This document shows positions 5,788 to 10,555 of a stretch of DNA of 10,555 nt, one piece after another. Position 1 is the stretch's first letter. Each line of letters begins with the position of its first letter. Below the pieces are notes generated by a model that was given only the letters and a program-made list of their open reading frames with translations, ran no database searches and had not been told where the DNA came from. Made by a program: the position numbers and the translations under genes. The DNA is from BPGL01 sp035463115 (lineage in GTDB: Bacteria > Actinomycetota > UBA4738 > HRBIN12): the NCBI GenBank assembly GCA_035463115.1, contig DATHTO010000013.1:1-10555 (forward strand), written 5' to 3'.

Positions 5788-6740
5788 TGTCGACGATCGT
5801 CGCGTCGGACGAGGTCCGCGCCCGCGTCGACCGCGCGCTCCGCGGCAAGCGCACGGACGTCCCGGGCCGCGTCTTCTCGACCGTGCTCCTCCTCACGTTG
5901 CTCGCGTCGCTCGCGGTCCTCGGCGTGCTGCTCTGGACGACCGTCGATGAGGCGTTGCCGGTGTTCCGGGAACGCGGATGGGACTTCGTGACGAGCGACA
6001 CGTCGTCGCTCGCGAGCCGGGCCGGCGTGTACCAAGGGCTCGTGGGTTCGATCATCCTGATCGGGTTCGTCGCGGTGATCGCCCTGCCGGCGGGGATCGC
6101 CGCCGCCGTGTACCTCGAGGAGTACGCGCGCGACACGAAGCTCAACCGGATCCTGATCACGAACATCCGCAACCTGGCCGGCGTCCCGTCGATCGTGTAC
6201 GGGATCTTGGGTCTCGTCGGGTTCGTGCAGACGCTCAGGGGCGTGACCGGTCCCGGAGGAGGGCAGCTCGGCCTCAGCTACGTCTCCGGCGGTGCGACGT
6301 TGGCCGTCCTGGTGATGCCGATCGTGATCCTCGTGACGATGGAGGCGCTCCGAGCGGTTCCCCGGAGCATCCGCGAAGGCGCGTACGGCGTCGGGGCGAC
6401 GCGCTGGGAGATGGTGCGGAGCCACGTGCTGCCCTACGCCGCGCCGGGCATCTTCACGGGCGCGATCCTCGCCCTCGCCCGCGCGTTCGGAGAGACGGCG
6501 CCGCTGCTGCTCGTCGGAGCGACGACCGGGTTCTTCTCGAACCCGAGCGGGCAGAACGCGCTCGAGGTGCTCCAGGGCTTCTACACGGCGCTTCCGACGC
6601 TCGTGTACTCGTGGTCGCGACTGCCGCGGGGCGACTGGGGCCCCAACGTCTCCGCGGCGATCATCGTCCTGCTCGTGACGATCCTGATCGTGAACGCGGT
6701 GGCCATCCTGCTGAGGAACCGGTATGAACGGAAGTGGTGA
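5787..6740 (+). CDS. pstA: phosphate ABC transporter permease PstA
   Basis: Second permease subunit of the Pst importer, 317 residues. A hydrophilic N-terminus (1-27) precedes a first membrane segment (about 29-50). A short loop region (55-80) leads to the permease core with AVYLEEYARDTKLNRI (107-122) and NLAGVPSIVYGILGL (129-143), both characteristic of PstA. The EAA-type loop is VPRSIREGAYGVGATRWEMV (191-210), followed by ALARAFGETAPLLLVGA. A final membrane segment near the C-terminus is followed by a basic tail. Translation probably couples to pstC through the TGATG overlap, and the 3' end overlaps pstB by 17 bp. Together with PstC it forms the membrane channel powered by a PstB dimer. Confidence 0.96.
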   Translation: MSTIVASDEVRARVDRALRGKRTDVPGRVFSTVLLLTLLASLAVLGVLLWTTVDEALPVFRERGWDFVTSDTSSLASRAGVYQGLVGSIILIGFVAVIALPAGIAAAVYLEEYARDTKLNRILITNIRNLAGVPSIVYGILGLVGFVQTLRGVTGPGGGQLGLSYVSGGATLAVLVMPIVILVTMEALRAVPRSIREGAYGVGATRWEMVRSHVLPYAAPGIFTGAILALARAFGETAPLLLVGATTGFFSNPSGQNALEVLQGFYTALPTLVYSWSRLPRGDWGPNVSAAIIVLLVTILIVNAVAILLRNRYERKW

Positions 6741-7623
6741 TGAGGTGGACACGCAGGACGTGATCCAGATCCCGGGAGGGCCGGGCACCGCCCGAGGAGG
6801 ACGGCTGACGATCCGAGAGCCAGTGAGCGACGAGCCGCAGGTGCGGCGCGAGGCGGTCTTCCGCGTGGAGGAGCTCTCCGTGTACTACGGGTCGTTCCGT
6901 GCGGTCCGCGACATCACGTTGCCGATCGGTCAGAACGAGATCACCGCGCTCATCGGGCCGTCCGGCTGCGGGAAGACGACGTTCCTCCGATGCCTCAACC
7001 GGATGAACGACCTCGTCGAGAGCGCTCGGATCGAGGGACGGGTCCTCTATCACGGCGTCGACCTCTACGACCCGCGGGTCGATCCCGTCGAGGTGCGTCG
7101 TCGGATCGGCATGGTGTTCCAGAAGCCGAACCCCTTCCCGAAGTCGATCTACGACAACATCGCGTTCGGCCCGAGGATCGCCAGGTACCGAGGCAACATG
7201 GACGACCTCGTCGAGGAGTCGCTCCGACGTGCGGCGTTGTGGGACGAGGTGAAGGACAACCTGAAGGGCTCGGGGCTCGCGTTGTCGGGCGGACAGCAGC
7301 AGCGGCTGTGCATCGCGCGTGCGATCGCGACGCGTCCGGACGTGATCTTGATGGACGAGCCGTGCTCTGCGCTCGATCCGATCGCGACGGCGAAGATCGA
7401 GGACCTGATGCGCGAGCTGGTGAGCGAGTACACCATCGTGATCGTGACCCACAACATGCAGCAGGCGGCGCGGGTGTCCGACCGCACCGCCTTCTTCACC
7501 GTCGAGGTGCACGGCGACGGCTCGCGGACGGGCACGGTCGTCGAGTACGACCGCACCGAGACGATCTTCACGAACCCGTCGGATCAGCGCACGGAGGCCT
7601 ACGTCACGGGGCGGTTCGGCTGA
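6724..7623 (+). CDS. pstB: phosphate ABC transporter ATP-binding protein PstB
   Basis: ATPase that drives phosphate import through PstCA. All ABC motifs are intact: Walker A GPSGCGKTT (78-86), Q-loop VFQKPNPFPKSIYDNI (131-146, Gln133), signature LSGGQQQR (187-194), Walker B VILMDEP with catalytic Glu212, and the switch His243 in VTHNMQQAA. The FLRCLNRMNDL segment after Walker A is typical of PstB. Start: ATG 6724 has a good Shine-Dalgarno (TGAGGAA) and overlaps pstA by 17 bp. It gives 299 residues, about 40 more than usual. An internal GTG at 6823 would give a standard-length protein of 266 residues but has only a weak ribosome site. The extra N-terminus is Gly/Asp/Arg-rich with no domain I recognise. 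The stop overlaps the phoU start (TGATG). Confidence 0.96.
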   Translation: MNGSGDEVDTQDVIQIPGGPGTARGGRLTIREPVSDEPQVRREAVFRVEELSVYYGSFRAVRDITLPIGQNEITALIGPSGCGKTTFLRCLNRMNDLVESARIEGRVLYHGVDLYDPRVDPVEVRRRIGMVFQKPNPFPKSIYDNIAFGPRIARYRGNMDDLVEESLRRAALWDEVKDNLKGSGLALSGGQQQRLCIARAIATRPDVILMDEPCSALDPIATAKIEDLMRELVSEYTIVIVTHNMQQAARVSDRTAFFTVEVHGDGSRTGTVVEYDRTETIFTNPSDQRTEAYVTGRFG

Positions 7624-8303
7624 TGCGGACGCAGTTCCATCAGGCGCTCGAGGAGATGGAGCTCCGGCTGCTGTCGCTCGGCGAGCTCGCCGGTCAGGCC
7701 GTCGAGCGAGCGACCAGCAGCGTGGCGACGCAGGACGTCGATCTCGCGGAACGGGTGATCCGCGAGGACGACGCGATCGACGACCTGTACCTCGCGATCG
7801 ACGGCGGTATCCTCCAGCTGCTCGCGCTCCAGTCGCCGGTCGCAGCCGATCTCCGACTGATCTCGGCGATCCTGCACAGCTGCCTGCACCTCGAGAGGAT
7901 CGGCGACCAGGCGGTGAACATCGCCAAGATCCAACGGGTCGTCCACGACAAGCCGGGCAGCGACGTGATGCGGCAGCAGATCTCCGAGATGGGCGACATC
8001 GTGGTCCGCATGATCCGCACCGCGATGGAGGCGTTCGCGAAGCGCGACGTCGAGCTCTGTCGGCAGCTCCCGACGATGGACGATCCGGTCGACCGCCTGA
8101 ACCGTCTCACCCACCTCGAGGCCCTGAAGCTCGCCGACGACCCCCGCGCGCTCGACTGGGGGATGCACATGAACCTCGCGGCGCGCGCGCTCGAGCGCGT
8201 CGGCGACAACGCGGTCGACATCGCCGAGCAGGTCGGGTTCCTCGTCACCGGGGACTTCCGCGAGTACACCGACGCCTCGCATCCCGTCGAGCACGAAGGC
8301 TGA
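7623..8303 (+). CDS. phoU: phosphate signalling regulator PhoU
   Basis: Cytoplasmic negative regulator of the pho response, thought in the family to bridge PstB and the PhoR-type kinase so that signalling is shut off when phosphate is plentiful. It has 226 residues, the usual length. Two similar three-helix bundles are visible. Each ends in the same metal-binding-like motif: ERIGDQAVNI (91-100) and ERVGDNAVDI (191-200), exactly 100 residues apart. The first bundle also has EDDAIDDLYLAID (48-60). The frame is open upstream inside pstB, but the family sequence begins at ATG 7623 (MRTQFHQALEEME), which overlaps the pstB stop as TGATG. Its stop overlaps the response regulator start in the same way, so PhoU and its presumed downstream output are translationally coupled. 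Confidence 0.96.
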   Translation: MRTQFHQALEEMELRLLSLGELAGQAVERATSSVATQDVDLAERVIREDDAIDDLYLAIDGGILQLLALQSPVAADLRLISAILHSCLHLERIGDQAVNIAKIQRVVHDKPGSDVMRQQISEMGDIVVRMIRTAMEAFAKRDVELCRQLPTMDDPVDRLNRLTHLEALKLADDPRALDWGMHMNLAARALERVGDNAVDIAEQVGFLVTGDFREYTDASHPVEHEG

Positions 8304-8995
8304 TGGTCGGAACGGCTCGCATCCTCGTCGTCGAGGACGAGGAGTCGCTCGCCGAGTCGGTCCGCTACACCCTCGAGCGCGAGGGATACGCGGTGACGGT
8401 CGCCGCCGACGGGCGTCGCGCGATCGAGCGGTTCCGCGCCGACGGGCCGGATCTCATCGTCCTGGATCTCATGCTGCCGGAGATCTCGGGGCTCGACGTC
8501 TGTCGGATGATCCGTCAGGTCTCCGACGTCCCGATCATCATGGTGACGGCGAAGGATCTCGAGGCCGACAAGGTGACGGGACTCGAGCTCGGTGCCGACG
8601 ACTACGTCACGAAGCCGTTCTCCGTCCGTGAGCTCGTGTCGAGGATCCGGGCGCATCTGCGGCGGGCCGGGATGGCCACGGGTGCCACCCACGACGAGGA
8701 GCTTCGCGGAGGTCCCGTGGTGATCGACGTGGCTCGCCACGAGATCCGGGTCGGCGGCGAGCTCACGCCGTTCCCGCCGAAGGAGTTCGCCCTCCTCCGA
8801 ACCCTGCTGCGTCGCAAGGGTCGCCTGCTCACGCGCGAGTTCCTGATCGGAGAGGTCTGGGGGCACGACTACGTGGGCGACACGAAGACGTTGGACGTCC
8901 ACGTCAAGCGCATCCGGCGCAAGATCGAGCCCGATCCGGGGCGTCCCGCCCACCTCGTCACGGTCCGCGGGCTCGGATACAAGTTCGTCGACTGA
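8303..8995 (+). CDS. phoB: OmpR/PhoB-family response regulator (PhoB/RegX3-like)
   Basis: DNA-binding response regulator of 230 residues, the probable partner of the kinase at 2454-3614 and probable ligand of the PHO box at 3646-3689. The receiver domain (about 6-120) has the acidic pair Glu11/Asp12, phospho-acceptor Asp55 in LIVLDLMLPE, Thr82 in MVTAKD, and Lys104 in YVTKPFS. The winged-helix effector domain (about 135-230) has LTPFPPKEFALLRTLL, the recognition-helix region TKTLDVHVKRIRRKIE, and the closing VRGLGYKFVD. It starts inside the phoU stop (TGATG), so it is last in the pst operon and is likely under its own PHO-box control (positive feedback). The kinase gene is not adjacent but divergent. 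The name PhoB versus RegX3 or PhoP is a matter of convention here. Confidence 0.94.
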   Translation: MVGTARILVVEDEESLAESVRYTLEREGYAVTVAADGRRAIERFRADGPDLIVLDLMLPEISGLDVCRMIRQVSDVPIIMVTAKDLEADKVTGLELGADDYVTKPFSVRELVSRIRAHLRRAGMATGATHDEELRGGPVVIDVARHEIRVGGELTPFPPKEFALLRTLLRRKGRLLTREFLIGEVWGHDYVGDTKTLDVHVKRIRRKIEPDPGRPAHLVTVRGLGYKFVD

Positions 8996-9012
8996 GGCCG
9001 GACCGGCCGGTC
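8996..9012. repeat. overlapping perfect palindromes after the response regulator gene
   Basis: GGCCGG-A-CCGGCC (8996-9008) and GACCGGCCGGTC (9001-9012) are overlapping palindromes immediately after the stop codon. A one-base loop and the lack of a T-run argue against an intrinsic terminator. It may be a protein-binding site or simply GC-rich chance. Confidence 0.3.
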
Positions 9013-9018
9013 GCGAGA

Positions 9019-9047
9019 TTGGCACGGACCCGAGACTCGTGTATCAA
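9019..9047 (+). promoter_or_regulatory. candidate housekeeping promoter for the DUF47-pit unit
   Basis: A -35-like TTGGCA (9019-9024, five of six consensus bases) and a -10-like TATCAA (9042-9047, four of six) are separated by exactly 17 bases. Transcription would begin near 9054, about 20 nt before the GTG at 9074, leaving room for the GAGAGGGGGG ribosome site (9061-9070). No GTTCACC-type repeat is seen in 8996-9073, so this unit looks independent of the PHO box. Confidence 0.55.
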
Positions 9048-9073
9048 CTCCCCGGCAGTGGAGAGGGGGGACG

Positions 9074-9700
9074 GTGGCGCGGTTCCGGTTCAAGCTCGTG
9101 CCGAGGGACGAGCGGTTCTTCGATCTGTTCGTCCAGCTGGCCACGACGGTGCGCGCCGCCGCGCTCGCCTACCAGGAGCTCGTCGGAGACTTCACCGACG
9201 TCACGGCGAAGGCGGAGCGCCTGCGCGACATCGAGCATGAAGGTGACGAGATCACCCACGAGACGATGCGGCGGCTGAACACCGTCTTCATCACGCCGTT
9301 CGACCATGACGACATCTACCGACTCACGTCGCGGCTCGACGACGTGATCGACCACATCGAGGCGGCCGGGGACCAGATGGTCCTGCACAAGATCGAGCGG
9401 CCGCTCCCGGAGATGAAGGCCCAGGCCGACGTCCTCGTCCAGGCCGCCGACGTAACGCTCGAGGCGATGCGAACGCTCCCTCGGTACGACCGCCTCGAGT
9501 CGTCGTGGCACGAGATCAACCGCCTCGAGAACGACGGCGACCGCATCTACCGTCGCGCGGTCGCCGACCTGTTCGGCGGCGACCACCGGGCGATGGACGT
9601 GCTGAAGTGGAAGGCGATCATCGACGAGGCCGAGGTCGCCCTCGATACCCTCGAGGACGTCGCGAACCTCCTCGAGGCGATCGCGCTGAAGCAGACCTAA
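9074..9700 (+). CDS. DUF47 family PhoU-like phosphate transport accessory protein (Pit accessory)
   Basis: Cytoplasmic all-helical protein of the PhoU-like DUF47 family, 208 residues. DUF47 genes commonly sit directly before PiT permeases and are thought to modulate them. Visible family marks are an N-terminal RDERFFDLFVQLA (11-23), acidic metal-binding-like motifs IEHEGDEITHE (53-63) and LENDGDRIYRR (151-161), the linking TPFDHDDIYRLTSRLDDVIDHIE (74-96), and a C-terminal KWKAIIDEAEVALDTLEDVANLLE. Two pseudo-repeats in the PhoU style are evident from the paired (E)xxGD motifs. The start is GTG 9074, with a strong GA-rich Shine-Dalgarno. A predicted promoter lies just upstream, and the gene ends 4 bp before the PiT start, so the two are one operon. 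Confidence 0.93.
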   Translation: MARFRFKLVPRDERFFDLFVQLATTVRAAALAYQELVGDFTDVTAKAERLRDIEHEGDEITHETMRRLNTVFITPFDHDDIYRLTSRLDDVIDHIEAAGDQMVLHKIERPLPEMKAQADVLVQAADVTLEAMRTLPRYDRLESSWHEINRLENDGDRIYRRAVADLFGGDHRAMDVLKWKAIIDEAEVALDTLEDVANLLEAIALKQT

Positions 9701-9704
9701 CCGG

Positions 9705-10555
9705 ATGGTCTGGTTCGTCCTCGCGCTCGCATACCTGTTCGAGTTCGCGAACGGATGGACCGACGCGCCGAACTCGATCGCCACGGTGGTGTCCACGAAG
9801 GTCCTACGCCCGCACTGGGCGGTCATCATGGCGGGCGGGCTGAACCTCATCGGGGCGCTCTCGGGGACCGCCGTCGCGAAGACGATCGCCGAAGACATCG
9901 TCGATCCCGACTTCGTCACGCTCGGGACCGTGGCGGCAGCGGTGCTCGCCGCCACGATCTGGGCGCTCGCGGCGCAGCGCTTCGGGCTGCCGTCGAGCGA
10001 ATCGCATGCGCTGGTGGCGGGGCTCCTGGGCGCCGGGTTCGCAGCCGGGGGTCTCACCGGGCTGGAGTGGGCCGGAACCCGCGCGTCGCTGATCGGGCTC
10101 GTGACCTCGCCGGTCGGAGGGTTCCTCGTGGGTCTGCTGCTGATGGTGACGATCTATCGCCTGTTCCAGCGGGTCCGACGCTCGACGGTGTCACGCGTCT
10201 TCGGGCGGGGTCAGATCCTGTCCGCCGCGTTCATGGCGTTCAGCCACGGAACGAACGACGCGCAGAAGACCATGGGCATCATCGCGCTCGCGATCGCGCT
10301 CGACCGCGCCGGCACCGGGGGCGAGGTCGGCGACCTGGTGATCGAGACGTGGATCATCGTGTCGGCGGCACTCGTCATGGGGCTCGGCACCATGGTGGGC
10401 GGATGGCGCGTCGTCCGGACGATGGGCATGCGGATGACGCACCTGGAGCCGGTGCAGGGGTTCGCCGCCGAGACCGGGGCTGCGAGCGTCATCACGGTCG
10501 CGGCACGGCTCGGGATCCCTGTCAGCACGACGCACGCGATCGGGTCCGCGATCAT
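9705..10555 (+). CDS. pit: inorganic phosphate transporter, PiT family, 3' end cut by window edge
   Basis: Ion-coupled low-affinity phosphate permease in the cytoplasmic membrane. About 283 residues are visible and the frame is open to the right edge; family members are about 330-420 residues or more. Both halves of the inverted-repeat PiT fold are recognisable. The first half has ANGWTDAPNSIATVVSTKVL (15-34) and GLPSSESHALVAGLLGAG (94-111). The second has AFSHGTNDAQKTMGI (178-192) and GFAAETGAASVITVAARLGIPVSTTHAIGSA (252-282), the classical PiT signature. Several hydrophobic segments lie between these. The ATG is 4 bp after the DUF47 stop with no clear Shine-Dalgarno, so translation probably depends on reinitiation. 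It complements the high-affinity Pst system encoded just upstream. Confidence 0.95.
   Translation, partial: MVWFVLALAYLFEFANGWTDAPNSIATVVSTKVLRPHWAVIMAGGLNLIGALSGTAVAKTIAEDIVDPDFVTLGTVAAAVLAATIWALAAQRFGLPSSESHALVAGLLGAGFAAGGLTGLEWAGTRASLIGLVTSPVGGFLVGLLLMVTIYRLFQRVRRSTVSRVFGRGQILSAAFMAFSHGTNDAQKTMGIIALAIALDRAGTGGEVGDLVIETWIIVSAALVMGLGTMVGGWRVVRTMGMRMTHLEPVQGFAAETGAASVITVAARLGIPVSTTHAIGSAI

Noticed and set aside
5259..6788. A 509-codon open frame on the minus strand opposite pstC and pstA
   Set aside because: It is rich in Arg, Asp, His and Pro with no family resemblance, and lies antisense to two clear permease genes. It is a by-product of the strong GC third-position bias.
6990..7622. Upstream extension of the phoU frame inside pstB
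   Set aside because: The extension translates to Arg/Asp-rich shadow sequence. PhoU similarity begins exactly at ATG 7623.
8996..9012. Intrinsic terminator after the response regulator gene
   Set aside because: The palindromes leave a one-base or zero-base loop and no T-run follows, so termination here is not supported.
7694..9025. A 443-codon minus-strand open frame opposite phoU and the response regulator
   Set aside because: Low-complexity Arg/Asp/Val-rich translation with no motif, fully covered by two confident plus-strand genes.
1..10555. Mobile elements, CRISPR arrays, tRNA or rRNA genes
   Set aside because: No transposase or integrase motifs, no spaced direct repeats beyond the PHO box, and no tRNA-like cloverleaf were noticed. 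The window is almost fully coding.

Overview
This is a GC-rich window with almost no non-coding DNA. The strong G/C third-position bias leaves long open frames on the strand opposite the real genes. The gene families present point to an Actinomycetota or a close high-GC relative: an actinobacterial three-gene set of uncharacterised proteins (TIGR03843, TIGR03847 and TIGR03848 types), a SenX3/PhoR-like kinase, a lipoprotein PstS with an Ala-rich signal and a Gly/Asp linker, and Streptomyces-style PHO repeats. The trio is also known in some Chloroflexi, so the phylum is an inference and I cannot name a genus.

The left third (1-3614) is on the minus strand and reads right to left. It holds a PhoR/SenX3-type histidine kinase, a histidine-phosphatase-fold 'phosphomutase' (MSMEG_4193 type), a DUF3090 protein with a C-terminal Cys cluster, a PI3/4-kinase-like protein (SCO1664 type), and an O6-alkylguanine-DNA alkyltransferase cut by the left edge. 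Gaps are 10 bp or less, or the genes overlap, so this looks like one transcript led by the kinase.

The divergent 123-bp intergenic region (3615-3737) carries 11-bp-phased GTTCACC-type repeats that match an actinobacterial PHO box. It also has candidate promoters facing both ways. The predicted phoR transcript would be leaderless or nearly so.

The plus strand from 3738 to 8995 is a complete high-affinity phosphate operon: pstS, pstC, pstA, pstB, phoU, then an OmpR/PhoB-family response regulator (RegX3/PhoB-like). From pstC onward all junctions overlap (1, 17, 1 and 1 bp). Only the pstS-pstC gap is long (85 bp), and it contains a perfect 11-bp-stem hairpin. After a 78-bp gap with a plausible housekeeping promoter comes a second unit: a DUF47 PhoU-like accessory protein and a PiT phosphate permease cut by the right edge.

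Together the window encodes phosphate sensing (PhoR, PhoU, response regulator), high-affinity uptake (PstSCAB) and low-affinity uptake (DUF47-PiT). The most interesting point is that the uncharacterised kinase/phosphomutase/DUF3090 trio sits in the same apparent transcript as the phosphate sensor kinase. This suggests, but does not prove, a link between the trio and phosphate or phospho-metabolite status.
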